A stretch of 43,461 nucleotides of DNA. It comes from Clostridia bacterium. GTDB taxonomy: Bacteria; Bacillota; Clostridia; Oscillospirales; CAG-272. The position numbers and the translations under genes were made by a program. Shown here one piece after another: positions 1 to 7,900 of the stretch. Within the stretch, counting starts at the first letter, position 1. Each line of letters starts with the position of its first letter. The stretch covers positions 1 to 43,461 of the forward strand of contig JAGASP010000058.1 of NCBI GenBank assembly GCA_017621695.1, written 5' to 3'. The notes below the pieces were generated by a model, which worked only from the letters and a program-made list of their open reading frames with translations, did no database searches and was not told the DNA's origin.

Positions 1-32
1 ATGGACAGATACTTCTTGAAATTCTTCTTCAT
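1..32 (-). CDS. 5' end of a gene cut by the left edge
   Basis: An ATG at position 32 on the minus strand is preceded by a strong AAAGGAGGA ribosome binding site at about 41-49. The visible codons read MKKNFKKYLS before the window ends. It follows the stop of the next upstream gene by about 20 bp, so it is probably the next member of the same minus-strand operon. Nothing can be said about function from ten codons; the basic start matches the lysine-rich small proteins just upstream. Confidence 0.55.
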   Translation of the reverse strand, partial: MKKNFKKYLS

Positions 33-51
33 AGGGTAATTCCTCCTTTGA

Positions 52-357
52 TTAACAGTTAGATTTGGTTTTGTGGTGCTTTGCGTACTTGTCGGAACGG
101 TAGCGGTTCACAACGCCTTTCTTAAAGCCCTGCGCTGCTGCCGATCTCGCACTGTAACGCTTGGGGATGTTGTACGCTTCATCCCAGCCGTGCTTGAAGC
201 CAATGTCATAAGCGGTATCCTTATCGCTCTTGACCTGCTTCTGATACGCCTTGACCTGGGCGGTTTTCTTGCCCACGAAGGCTTTTGTTTTCGCGCCCGC
301 TTTCTTGACGGTACGCTTGAAGCCGGACTCGGGCTTTGTAGTTTTGGTTGCTTCCAT
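52..357 (-). CDS. small lysine-rich hypothetical protein
   Basis: This 101-aa protein starts MEATKTTKPESGFKRTVKK; the ATG at 357 was chosen because GGAGGTCTTCT lies directly before it, while upstream codons in the frame lack a site. It is strongly basic, with a Lys/Ala-rich N-terminal half. Residues around 47-59 read AYDIGFKHGWDEA, a Y-x-x-G-x-x-x-G-aromatic-x-x-A pattern also present in the 86-aa protein at 946-1206. No signal peptide or membrane segment is visible. It sits in a series of small minus-strand genes typical of integrative elements, where such proteins are usually uncharacterised. A nucleic-acid-binding role is only a guess from charge. Confidence 0.7.
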   Translation of the reverse strand: MEATKTTKPESGFKRTVKKAGAKTKAFVGKKTAQVKAYQKQVKSDKDTAYDIGFKHGWDEAYNIPKRYSARSAAAQGFKKGVVNRYRSDKYAKHHKTKSNC

Positions 358-530
358 GTAGAAGACCTCCTTGTGTGAGATAAAAACTGCGGCTCGGGTG
401 GGCTTGTCCGCATCCAAGCCGCAGAAACAGTTATTTTTTGATTTTCCCCCTGTCACTTCATGGTGGACAGTTCCTTAGGGCTATGACCAACTATGAAAGG
501 TGAACTTTTGGGGGCGGCAACTTGCCGCGC

Positions 531-878
531 TTACTTCAGCAGCATATTGAGCAGAGCCTTGTCGGATGCGCGGAAGGGCTTGATGGCGCACTCATACTCC
601 ACGCCGTACTCATCATAGGACTTCACCGCGTAGGTGTTGCCGCTGATGACCTTACCGGTGGCGTCGTCCTTGATCTCGAAGGGCTTGACCACCAGCTCGG
701 CGGCCATGGCACTTCCGAAGACGATATCCAGTACGGTGTAACCGCCCTTATCGGGGGGAATGATGGCCACGCGGACGTCCTTGCCTCTGACGTTGCCACG
801 GATGAAGTAAGAGAAGTAAGACTTGCCGTCCTTCTCAAATACCTCGCGCTCCACGAAAATGTTCTTTTCTGCGTTCAT
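531..878 (-). CDS. small hypothetical protein of mobile-element type
   Basis: This 115-aa protein (MNAEKNIFVEREVFEKDGKS) has an ATG at 878 behind an AGGAGG site. It looks like a compact mostly beta protein with no signal peptide, membrane helix or catalytic motif that I recognise: alternating charged and hydrophobic stretches such as YFSYFIRGNVRGKDVRVAII run through the first half. It is the third-last gene of the minus-strand module at the left edge. Neighbour genes encode sigma-like and basic small proteins, which suggests an accessory gene of an integrative element. Function unknown. Confidence 0.75.
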   Translation of the reverse strand: MNAEKNIFVEREVFEKDGKSYFSYFIRGNVRGKDVRVAIIPPDKGGYTVLDIVFGSAMAAELVVKPFEIKDDATGKVISGNTYAVKSYDEYGVEYECAIKPFRASDKALLNMLLK

Positions 879-945
879 GTTTCTTTACCTCCTGTTGCAG
901 TTTTTTTATTGAATTTTGGTTACTTGTGCGATCCTATAACGGGGA

Positions 946-1206
946 TCAGCCGCCCTTGCGCTGGGAGATCTCGCGGGCTTCCTTCTTGGACTTGCCCTCA
1001 GCCAGAGCCTTCTTGTACTTGAAGATGCCGCTGTGATCGGATTGTGCCTGAAGGTATCCGGAACGAATGCCTGCCTCGTAATCGGTAAGGGGCTTTCCTT
1101 CCTTGGGACCCTTGGTGTGTACCTTAGCCTTACGCTCCTCGGCATAGCCCTTGGCTCGCTTGGACGGGATCGCCCATCTGCGCTTGTTGTACTTTTCGTT
1201 TGCCAT
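946..1206 (-). CDS. small basic hypothetical protein
   Basis: The ATG at 1206 (MANEKYNKRRWAIPSKRAKG) follows an AAGGAGG site; an upstream TTG two codons earlier is possible but less likely. The 86-aa product is very rich in Lys and Arg. Its middle reads DYEAGIRSGYLQA, the same Y-x-x-G-x-x-x-G-aromatic-x-x-A pattern as the 101-aa protein at 52-357, suggesting two members of one small family in the same module. No membrane segment is seen. Function unknown. Confidence 0.7.
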   Translation of the reverse strand: MANEKYNKRRWAIPSKRAKGYAEERKAKVHTKGPKEGKPLTDYEAGIRSGYLQAQSDHSGIFKYKKALAEGKSKKEAREISQRKGG

Positions 1207-1212
1207 GTGCAA

Positions 1213-1512
1213 ACCTCCTTGGAATGAATTTGATTGGTGCCCGTAGGCTATTCAGTTGTAGCGCGTGATACGGCAGGATGATGTGAAACTGTGTTTCGTG
1301 CGATTGTGTGTCGGAAGGTGGCCACCTTTACTTTGCAAAAACCGCACCGATGATCGAGTTCTTGACTGTGCCGATCACGCTTTCATTATAAGGGTTTTGC
1401 TCGGGAAATACCAGAAAGCCCGTCCCAAGAGTTTCCGAAAAGCCCCTGGTAGTTTCCGTATTCCCCAAAACATTACCCCAACAATGGCATGGAGTAAGCG
1501 TGCCTTTAACGC
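1213..1512. other. 300-bp intergenic stretch with a possible -10 box
   Basis: No convincing gene is seen here. On the minus strand a TATAAT lies at 1385-1390 without a good -35 partner, and could start transcription of the 946-1206 gene and those after it. A hairpin (GTAAGCG...CGCTTAC, about 1494-1516) overlaps the stop codon of the upstream gene but has no T-tract, so it is not a standard terminator. Confidence 0.3.
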
Positions 1513-1758
1513 TTACGGCTTGTACTCACGGACGGTAACGTTGGTACGGATGCGTTTACCGTCGATCTTGATCCGCTTCTTGAATCGGATCTCATATTCG
1601 GCATCCCTTTCCGGTGTCCGTGCGTAGTAGGTATCACGGCTGATCAGCTCATTGGACTCCTCATCATTGAAGAGAAGTCCGAGCCGCTGCCTGACAATAA
1701 AGTGAGGCGTTCGGTATACGTTGCTTGCACTCATCATAAAATCCGGTCTCTGTTTCAT
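1513..1758 (-). CDS. small hypothetical protein, translationally coupled
   Basis: This 81-aa protein (MKQRPDFMMSASNVYRTPHF) overlaps the end of the upstream HTH gene by four bases (ATGA), a sign of translational coupling. It is basic, with a C-terminal KKRIKIDGKRIRTNVTVREY stretch that looks like beta strands. No recognised domain, signal peptide or membrane helix. The coupling implies it works with, or at the same dosage as, the HTH protein before it. Function unknown. Confidence 0.65.
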   Translation of the reverse strand: MKQRPDFMMSASNVYRTPHFIVRQRLGLLFNDEESNELISRDTYYARTPERDAEYEIRFKKRIKIDGKRIRTNVTVREYKP

Positions 1759-2078
1759 CCCTCGTCCTCCTCGCCTTGCTTTTCTTCAAATTTGGCTTGC
1801 AAGAACAGAAGCATCTTCTTATGCTGCATCTGCACGTACTCGGGTGTGAAGCCCAGCTCCGCAGATAGTGCCTCCTGGGTATAGCCCATGGTATACAGGC
1901 AGACGTAGAGATCAAACAATCTTGGGGGAGCCGAAAGGATCGCCTGATTGTATATCTCTACCTTATCCAATATCTTAATGAGCCCCACGTTACTTTTGAC
2001 TGTGTCAAAAATGTGCTTACGAGCGTAGTAGTACCGGATGTCCTTCAAATCTTCTCTGATCTTTTCCAGCGAAATCAT
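1755..2078 (-). CDS. sigma-region-4-like HTH protein
   Basis: This 107-aa protein starts MISLEKIREDLKDIRYYYAR after an AAGGAGG site. Residues about 58-95 (LYVCLYTMGYTQEALSAELG followed by FTPEYVQMQHKKML) fit a helix-turn-helix of the sigma-70 region 4 or RinA/ArpU phage-regulator type. The acidic tail EEKQGEEDEG ends the protein. It lies between a larger sigma-like gene and a coupled small gene. A regulatory DNA-binding role in an integrative element is the likely reading; the exact family is not certain. Confidence 0.6.
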   Translation of the reverse strand: MISLEKIREDLKDIRYYYARKHIFDTVKSNVGLIKILDKVEIYNQAILSAPPRLFDLYVCLYTMGYTQEALSAELGFTPEYVQMQHKKMLLFLQAKFEEKQGEEDEG

Positions 2079-2154
2079 ACTTTGCCTCCTTAGTTTTGGT
2101 ATTTTGAAGTGCGCCCTTCACTATAAAGCCACGGGAGAAGGGCAAATCGTAGGG

Positions 2155-2589
2155 TCATTTCAAAATTTTTTCAAGTTTTTGAAAAATTGTATGTAAACGG
2201 CTTCGGATCGCGCCTTCTGTTACACCAAGAGTACAGGCAACCTCTACACGGGAACGACCGAGAAAAAAGATCTGTCGGATCAGCCATTGTTGCTCTTGGG
2301 ATAGTCGGGACAATGCTTGCTCCAGATCCATTCTTGCGCAAAAGTCTTCCGGATCAAGTTCCGTATCATCTTGAATCGCATACCCGCTTTCAGACAGCTT
2401 TTCTAAGGACTGTACGTGTCGTGTCTCTTTACGTTCTACGCACCGAGCCTTATACTCATACAGGATAAAATCCCGATACACTTCTTTCGGCTGTGTGATC
2501 AGCCAATCTGCCAGTTCGTTTTCCAGTTCAACCGTAATGACACGCACGGTACCGTTCTTTTCCGTTATTGTTGTGGACAGCTTTTTCAT
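2155..2589 (-). CDS. sigma-70 region 4 family regulator of integrative-element type
   Basis: The start MKKLSTTITEKNGTVRVITV at 2589 has a GAGGGAGGA site; the frame is open further upstream but that stretch looks like remains of another gene. The product is 144 aa. The C-terminal third (LSQEQQWLIRQIFFLGRSRV then EVACTLGVTEGAIRSRLHTI) is a clear sigma region 4 HTH; there is no region 2. Proteins of this size and layout are common in Tn916/Tn1549-like elements, where they act as activators rather than housekeeping sigma factors (family knowledge). It would control the small genes downstream, but that is inference. Confidence 0.75.
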   Translation of the reverse strand: MKKLSTTITEKNGTVRVITVELENELADWLITQPKEVYRDFILYEYKARCVERKETRHVQSLEKLSESGYAIQDDTELDPEDFCARMDLEQALSRLSQEQQWLIRQIFFLGRSRVEVACTLGVTEGAIRSRLHTIFQKLEKILK

Positions 2590-2599
2590 TGTCCTCCCT

Positions 2600-2638
2600 C
2601 CTTTGAAATTTGCTTTTTGAATCGCAAATCTCAAAAGG
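2600..2638 (-). promoter_or_regulatory. hairpin touching the ribosome binding site of the sigma-like gene
   Basis: Arms at 2600-2613 and 2624-2638 form a near-perfect inverted repeat. On the minus-strand transcript the 3' arm ends in AAAGG, which merges with the AGGGAGGA site for the ATG at 2589. Folding could therefore mask part of the site. No T-tract follows, so it is not a terminator. Confidence 0.4.
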
Positions 2639-2699
2639 GGAGGAGCGCGGATAGGATAGAAGAAAGCAAAAACGCACGTACCGTACGGCATAAGTAGCC

Positions 2700-2891
2700 G
2701 CATGATACATGCGTATTTTCTATATTGTTCAGTATTTACCTGTACTGCCAGTTCATCATCAAGGCCGCAGATAGCCTTGAACCGAGGGGACAATTTTTCA
2801 AGCGATTCTACAGTGCTTTGTCCGCCTCGGAATACATATCATAGTCGCCGCTTCTGATAAGCAGCGGAGCGTAGGAGCTTGTCCAGCGCAT
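2700..2891 (-). pseudogene. possible frameshifted small gene
   Basis: An ATG at 2891 with an AAGGAGGG site starts MRWTSSYAPLLIRSGDYDMY followed by SEADKAL and a TAG at 2808. In the neighbouring frame the sequence continues STVESLEKLSPRFKAICGLD and on, without a stop, into the leader of the sigma-like gene. The two pieces read naturally as one protein, so a frameshift near 2808-2815 is likely. It may be a decayed gene, a sequencing error, or a real 27-aa peptide gene; the sequence does not settle this. Confidence 0.4.
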
Positions 2892-2947
2892 AAAAAAATC
2901 CCTCCTTCTCAAAAACGGGAAGGCGGGATCATATGCACGGGAAAGCG

Positions 2948-2982
2948 ACCCCGCCCAAACTCGTTTTTTTATAAGGCGGGGT
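2948..2982. promoter_or_regulatory. inverted repeat in a divergent intergenic region
   Basis: ACCCCGCC at 2948-2955 is perfectly inverted as GGCGGGGT at 2975-2982, spaced by 19 bp that include a T7 tract. It lies between the minus-strand module (starts at 2891 or 2589) and the plus-strand XRE regulator at 3085, where an operator for that regulator would be expected. Binding is inferred only from position and symmetry. Confidence 0.35.
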
Positions 2983-3084
2983 TATAAGTTCATAATATCG
3001 CGAACTGACGGTTCACCAGAATTGGATTCTCATGCCATTTTCAACATGACCTTGTAATGGTAAAATATACAGGGAGGTGAACTG

Positions 3085-3426
3085 ATGGTACATACTTACA
3101 CTGAAACGCCGGGTGACGTAATCAAAAAAGCGCGTCAAAAATCCGGTTTGACTATGGAAGAGCTGGCTGCCCGCGTCGAAATCACCACACGGTACCTGTA
3201 CCGCATCGAAAACGAGGGTAAAAAGCCCAGCTACGATGTGCTGTTCAAGCTCATCCGCGAACTTTCCATATCGCCGGACTTGATCTTCTATCCCGAACGC
3301 TCTGACAAAGATTCCGAGATAGAAAATCTCATCCGACGGCTCTACAGCTGCGATGAACGCTCTATTGAAGTCATCAAGGCAACTGCAATCGCTTTGATTG
3401 ACACCGCACAACGCAAGGATTCCTGA
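3085..3426 (+). CDS. XRE-family transcriptional regulator
   Basis: This 113-aa protein starts MVHTYTETPGDVIKKARQKS behind GGGAGGTGAACTG. Residues 10-65 form a Cro/C1-type HTH: VIKKARQKSGLTMEELAARV, then EITTRYLYRIENEGKKPSY, the usual scaffold and recognition helices. The C-terminal 45 residues (IENLIRRLYSCDERSIEVIK) look like a dimerisation helix pair. It is the only plus-strand gene in the first 20 kb and is divergent from the mobile-element module, as expected for a repressor of excision or transfer genes. A strong terminator follows directly. Confidence 0.85.
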   Translation: MVHTYTETPGDVIKKARQKSGLTMEELAARVEITTRYLYRIENEGKKPSYDVLFKLIRELSISPDLIFYPERSDKDSEIENLIRRLYSCDERSIEVIKATAIALIDTAQRKDS

Positions 3427-3452
3427 AAAGTAGCCGCGAGGCTACTTTTTTT
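3426..3452. terminator. bidirectional rho-independent terminator
   Basis: AAAAGTAGCC-GCGA-GGCTACTTTT followed by further Ts serves the XRE gene on the plus strand. Read from the minus strand the same hairpin ends in TTTT and lies directly after the stop codon (3451-3453) of the ten-gene lipoprotein/ABC operon. Confidence 0.85.
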
Positions 3453-4893
3453 AATTGATTTCCTCCAGATCTACGCCCATATCATACGCCTGACCCGTAT
3501 AGAGATCCACGAAGCAGAATCGAATACTCCGCTCCCACTCGGGAATGCTTGGGTTGTAGCTGTTCTGGTAGTCCTTATAGGTCTGGTAGGTGAAAAGGAC
3601 ATAGTGTCCGTCCAACAAGAGGAACTGGGTAAACTGATCAGGGATGCCGTCGGTAGCTAGGCGGAACAGGTGGATGGGCTTGCCGTCCTCGGAGCAGAGG
3701 TAGAAATCGCCGCCGAGGTAGTTGGATGACTCTTGGTAATAGGCGTAGTGCGGATCCTCTGCGAAGGATTCCTGCCTATGATCCAGAACTGCGAAGGCGT
3801 TACCGTCATATAGATACGATACATTCGTTTCTTTGAGGACCTTTTGCGCCATATCGTAGACCATATAGTTTGTAAAGTTCTGCACGTCTTGGCGGCTCAC
3901 GTACAAGAGATCACCTTCCTTACCCAGATAAGAGAAATGAAGATGCCCCTCCTCGGGATTCAGATACTCGGCAGATAGAACGCAAGTGTCCTCTCCCGTT
4001 GCAAGACTGTAGCGGTGGAGGGAGCCGTCCCGTCCCGAGGTGTACCACAGATCCTCCCCCACAAGGGTGAGCCCGGCAATCGCCCGCTCGTCATCCCAAA
4101 GCCTTTGCGTAGTATCCGATTCCAAATCGGCTACGTAGACGGTGGAAACATTCATCCCGCCTTGTTGAACCCTCGTACTGTAGTAGACCTTTCCTTCATG
4201 ATAGAAAGCGGTATCTGCACCGAGAAATTCATTGGCCCAAACGAACTCCTCCCGGGGGTTATCCATGAGCAGATCGAAGGAATACAGCACGGTACACATG
4301 CCGTTGTTTGTCCTTGCCAGCCATATGTAAATACGGTCTCCCGAGACTTGCACGTCCCCCGCCGAAGCGGTATAGGTACCGAAAATACAATCGGTATGCT
4401 GACACAGGGGATCCTTGCAGATGGTCATGACCTGTCCTGTGAGCTTGCTGTACATTTTTCCGCCCTTGCGCGCGTCCAGAAGGATGTAATACGGCGTATT
4501 ATGGGCGTTGAGCATGAGACCGTTCACCACCGAGCGCTGTCGATCCTGCTCGAAGGAGGCGTACAGCTCCTCGGCGGTCATACCCTCGTAAGGGTTGGCT
4601 ATGGTCTTGACCGCCTCGAAGATGCCGTCATTAGGGTTGGGAACGTGGATGGAGTCGGAGGGGGAGGTTTCGTCGGGGGTGGTGGGCTCGGCATCCTTGT
4701 CCGTTGTATCACCGCCCGTTGGTTGGGATTCAATCGGATCACTCACATCGGGCTGCCCCGCAACCGTGGTATGCTCCCCTGTGGGCGTATCGGTCTCGGG
4801 CGGGCGGAACTGGTCGCGGCGGGAGCAGGAGGCGAGGGAGGAGGCCAGCAGAAGGGCGGCCAGAACGGTAGTTAATGTTCGATTGGTTTTCAT
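3451..4893 (-). CDS. lipoprotein, paralogue 1 of the tandem array
   Basis: The start MKTNRTLTTVLAALLLASSL at 4893 has a GAAGGAG site. The lipobox LASC places the modified cysteine at about residue 24, followed by SRRDQFRP and a long Thr/Pro/Asp-rich linker to about residue 95, then a globular domain. That domain has repeated short blocks such as GDRIYIW, GKVYYST and EDLWYTSGRDGSLHRY, which suggests a beta-propeller like DUF5050-type lipoproteins (inference). A motif CKDPLCQHTDCIF lies near residue 165. Length is 480 aa. It is the last gene of the operon and the most diverged of the three adjacent copies at its C-terminus. Surface exposed and membrane anchored; substrate unknown. Confidence 0.8.
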   Translation of the reverse strand: MKTNRTLTTVLAALLLASSLASCSRRDQFRPPETDTPTGEHTTVAGQPDVSDPIESQPTGGDTTDKDAEPTTPDETSPSDSIHVPNPNDGIFEAVKTIANPYEGMTAEELYASFEQDRQRSVVNGLMLNAHNTPYYILLDARKGGKMYSKLTGQVMTICKDPLCQHTDCIFGTYTASAGDVQVSGDRIYIWLARTNNGMCTVLYSFDLLMDNPREEFVWANEFLGADTAFYHEGKVYYSTRVQQGGMNVSTVYVADLESDTTQRLWDDERAIAGLTLVGEDLWYTSGRDGSLHRYSLATGEDTCVLSAEYLNPEEGHLHFSYLGKEGDLLYVSRQDVQNFTNYMVYDMAQKVLKETNVSYLYDGNAFAVLDHRQESFAEDPHYAYYQESSNYLGGDFYLCSEDGKPIHLFRLATDGIPDQFTQFLLLDGHYVLFTYQTYKDYQNSYNPSIPEWERSIRFCFVDLYTGQAYDMGVDLEEIN

Positions 4894-4971
4894 GTAAAAC
4901 TCCTTCTTAATATACACCTTACTGTTTGTGCACAGATTGTGTTGAAAGATCAACCCCTAATTCATACGCTA
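4860..4971 (-). repeat. near-identical gene-junction repeat, copy A
   Basis: These 112 nt match 6379-6490 with one visible mismatch (4940), including an 80-nt perfect run (4860-4939). The unit covers the first codons of one lipoprotein gene, the 25-bp spacer with its ribosome binding site, and the last codons of the next. This is the expected footprint of tandem duplication by unequal crossing over, or of gene conversion. Confidence 0.85.
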
Positions 4972-6412
4972 CCCCTGTTTCCAGTTCGACAACAACATAG
5001 CGTCTACTTTTTGCCCATCCGGGAAGTGTGGGGCTGTAGCAATTATTGAAATCCTTATAGGTTTGATATTGGATCATCAAAAAATGACCGTCCATGAACA
5101 GACGACTTTTCATAGCATCGGGGATTCCGTCGGTACAAAGCCGGACTAAAGCCTTCAACTCTCCCGTATTCGTTTCTTTTTGATAGATTTTTCCGCCATC
5201 TCTCGTAGAAAAACTATCATGAGCATAGTACTCATAGTGCGGATCGTTTTTGTTTTCCTCAACGTAATGATTGATGCTTATGTATACACGATCATCGTAT
5301 AAAATGAAATTGCCAAATCCCGTATCCAGCATTTCGCCGGTGCTCATGTCATATTTCAAAATGTTGGAGAAATCTTGATTCGCCAAACGTTTCTGTACGT
5401 AAACCATTTGATTCGATTCCGCCCAAAAAATAAACTCCGTTTCACCTGCTTCGCGATCCAAATGGCTTGCCGTAAGGATCACCTCATCCACGCCTGTATC
5501 CAAATTATACCGCCGCAGAGAGCCGTCCTCCCAAGCCGTGTACCACTCGTAGGCTCCTTCATACACGATCATGCTACAACGAACGGGATCGTTGTGCAAA
5601 GGTGCCGTTGTTTTCTTGTTTATATCGTACACCATTGTCACGTTACTGTATTGGCCGTCATCAAACTTAATATCTGCGTCGTAGTAAATCTTACCCTGAT
5701 ACACATATATGGTATCGGGACAATCCATTTCTTCCCATTCACAAACCAACTGCGGATCATTCATAAGCAAATCGAAAGAATACAAGCTACACGTATATAC
5801 ATCCCCCTTGTACCCTTCCACCGCCAAATAACAGCGATCATTCACAACTTGACAAGCTCTCATCCGTGTCGTTAGATGACTGAATATGCATCTATTATGG
5901 TCACAGATAGGGTCTTTACAGATCTGCACCACCTGCCCCGTGAGCTTGCTGAACATGGAACCGCCGTACTGGACATCAAGAATCACATAATACGGAGTGT
6001 TACCAAATCCATAGTCTTGGTTGTTGAAAACCGACCGCTCCTGATCCTCCATAAAGGACGCATACAGCTCCTCCGCCGTCCAGCCCTCGTAGGGGTTGCC
6101 GGTGATCTTGGGCGTCTCGGAGCCGTCGCCCACGGGGGGCTTGGGGGTGTTGGGATCAGTAGGGGTAGTTTCGGGCAGAGTGGTGGACTCGGTTACGTCC
6201 CCGCCACTTTGGTTGGTTTCATGGGGATTGGTTTCGACAGGGTTGCTTTCAAAGGGATCATTTCCATCGGGCTGTCCCACCAGCGTGGTCTGCTCTCCCG
6301 TAGGCGCGTCGGTCTCGGGCGGACGGAATTGGTCGCGGCGGGAGCAGGAGGCGAGGGAGGAGGCCAGCAAAAGGGCGCCCAGAACGGTAGTTAATGTTCG
6401 ATTGGTTTTCAT
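4919..6412 (-). CDS. lipoprotein, paralogue 2 of the tandem array
   Basis: This 497-aa lipoprotein starts MKTNRTLTTVLGALLLASSL at 6412 behind GAAGGAG. It has the lipobox LASC, then SRRDQFRP and a Thr/Pro/Glu-rich spacer that is longer than in paralogue 1. The globular part contains FSKLTGQVVQICKDPICDHN and the cysteine motif CKDPICDHNRCIF, followed by propeller-like blocks (GKIYYDADIK, YEWYTAWEDGSLRRYNLDTG). It ends DLSTQSVHKQ, identical to paralogue 3. The spacer upstream is identical to that upstream of paralogue 1. The body is visibly more AT-rich than the signal and linker part. Confidence 0.8.
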   Translation of the reverse strand: MKTNRTLTTVLGALLLASSLASCSRRDQFRPPETDAPTGEQTTLVGQPDGNDPFESNPVETNPHETNQSGGDVTESTTLPETTPTDPNTPKPPVGDGSETPKITGNPYEGWTAEELYASFMEDQERSVFNNQDYGFGNTPYYVILDVQYGGSMFSKLTGQVVQICKDPICDHNRCIFSHLTTRMRACQVVNDRCYLAVEGYKGDVYTCSLYSFDLLMNDPQLVCEWEEMDCPDTIYVYQGKIYYDADIKFDDGQYSNVTMVYDINKKTTAPLHNDPVRCSMIVYEGAYEWYTAWEDGSLRRYNLDTGVDEVILTASHLDREAGETEFIFWAESNQMVYVQKRLANQDFSNILKYDMSTGEMLDTGFGNFILYDDRVYISINHYVEENKNDPHYEYYAHDSFSTRDGGKIYQKETNTGELKALVRLCTDGIPDAMKSRLFMDGHFLMIQYQTYKDFNNCYSPTLPGWAKSRRYVVVELETGVAYELGVDLSTQSVHKQ

Positions 6413-6490
6413 GTAAAACTCCTTCTTAATATACACCTTACTGTTTGTGCACAGATTGAGTTGAAAGATCAACCCCTAATTCATACGCTA
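6379..6490 (-). repeat. near-identical gene-junction repeat, copy B
   Basis: Partner of the repeat at 4860-4971. It joins the end of paralogue 3 to the start of paralogue 2, including an identical 25-bp spacer (6413-6437). Confidence 0.85.
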
Positions 6491-7886
6491 TCCCTGTTTC
6501 CAGATTCACAACAACATATCGTTTACTCTCGCCCCATTCGGGAATTGATGGGCTGTAATAGTTTGTGAAATCCTTATAAGTTTGATATTCAATGATCATG
6601 AATTTTTCATCAAGGCAGAGGAAACCCTTTATACAATCAGGAATTTGATCGGTAAGAAGATTGACAATTGCGTGCTGTTCCTCCGTTCTCTCATTTCGCA
6701 AGAAGATTTTTCCTCCAAGAGCAGTGCCAGCGTAAATATTATTGAAATAATATTTATAGTGTGGATCATCTTTGTAAGTATCAACATTATGACTTACTCC
6801 AAAGTAAATGTTATCGTCGTATATGAGCACAGACTTAGCCCCCATATCTTCCATTTGGCCTGTCTCCACATCATATCGTAAACAGTTGGTAAGTCCTCCA
6901 CCTGCTCTCCATTTCTTGACATATACCGCTTGATCTGATGCACCCAAAAAACAGAATCCTGTTTCACCTTCTTCACGGTTCAAGAGACTTCCAGCAAGAA
7001 TCACTTCATCCTCTCCCGTATCCAAATTATACCGTCGGAGCGAGCCATCCTCCCTAGGCGTATACCATACATATGTTCCTTCGTGCCAACTCGCTATGCA
7101 TGGGATGGTTTTCTCACGAAGGGGAGATGTGTTTTTTTCTTTCATATCATACACCATTGTATCATAACCGTATTGACCGTTATCCATCTTCAGTTCCGTT
7201 ATATAGTAAACCTTGTCTTTATATATGTATATGTTTTGCGGTGAATCTGTCCATTCGCATACCAACTTTGGATCATCCATGAGCAGATCAAAAGAATACA
7301 TGTAATTAATGTTTCCGCCCTCTTTCACCCCATCCACAACAATATAAATACGATCATCCACGACCTGACACGAAAGCAACTGGGTTGTATGATTGCCAAA
7401 AATACAGTCCTCATGGTCGCAAATGGGGTCTTTGCAGATCTGCATTACCTGCCCAGTGAGTTTGCTAAACATATAACCGCCATACTGCACATCAAGAATC
7501 ACATAGTAGGGCGTGTTATCAAAATGATATAATGCTTTGTTATAAACTGCCCGCTCCTCCTCCTTCAAGAAAGAAGCATATAGTTCTTCCTTCGTCCAGC
7601 CCTCGTATGGGTTGCCGGTTATCTTGCCGTTTTCGGCGTCACCCGTGGAGGGGTCTCCAATGGGAATGTCGGGGGGGGTGGTGGTCGTTACGTCTCCGCT
7701 ATCTTGGCTGGTGTCGGCGGGGTTGGTATCGTTGGGATCATTTCCATCGGTCTGTCCCGCTACCGTGGTCTGCTCTCCTGTGGGGGCATCGGTGTCGGTG
7801 GGACGGAATTGTTCACGGCGGGAGCAGGAGGCAAATACCGCCGTGACGGTTAGAATGGCTAATAGAATCGCTATAATCCGTTTCAT
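6438..7886 (-). CDS. lipoprotein, paralogue 3 of the tandem array
   Basis: The start MKRIIAILLAILTVTAVFAS at 7886 fits best, with AAAGGA nine bases upstream; an ATG at 7904 that overlaps the preceding stop (ATGA) is an alternative adding six residues. The 482-aa product has a different signal peptide from the other two but the same CSRREQFRP after the lipobox FASC. The linker is rich in Asp/Thr/Pro. CKDPICDHEDCIF and a propeller-like body (GKIFLRNERTEEQHAIVNLL) align with paralogue 2, and the tail DLSTQSVHKQ is the same. The distinct signal sequence suggests it is the older copy from which the array grew. Confidence 0.8.
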   Translation of the reverse strand: MKRIIAILLAILTVTAVFASCSRREQFRPTDTDAPTGEQTTVAGQTDGNDPNDTNPADTSQDSGDVTTTTPPDIPIGDPSTGDAENGKITGNPYEGWTKEELYASFLKEEERAVYNKALYHFDNTPYYVILDVQYGGYMFSKLTGQVMQICKDPICDHEDCIFGNHTTQLLSCQVVDDRIYIVVDGVKEGGNINYMYSFDLLMDDPKLVCEWTDSPQNIYIYKDKVYYITELKMDNGQYGYDTMVYDMKEKNTSPLREKTIPCIASWHEGTYVWYTPREDGSLRRYNLDTGEDEVILAGSLLNREEGETGFCFLGASDQAVYVKKWRAGGGLTNCLRYDVETGQMEDMGAKSVLIYDDNIYFGVSHNVDTYKDDPHYKYYFNNIYAGTALGGKIFLRNERTEEQHAIVNLLTDQIPDCIKGFLCLDEKFMIIEYQTYKDFTNYYSPSIPEWGESKRYVVVNLETGIAYELGVDLSTQSVHKQ

Positions 7887-7900
7887 ATGCTTGTATCCTT

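Noticed and set aside
500..530. Hairpin GCGGCAACTTGCCGC as a terminator after the 531-878 gene
   Set aside because: No T-tract follows on the minus strand.
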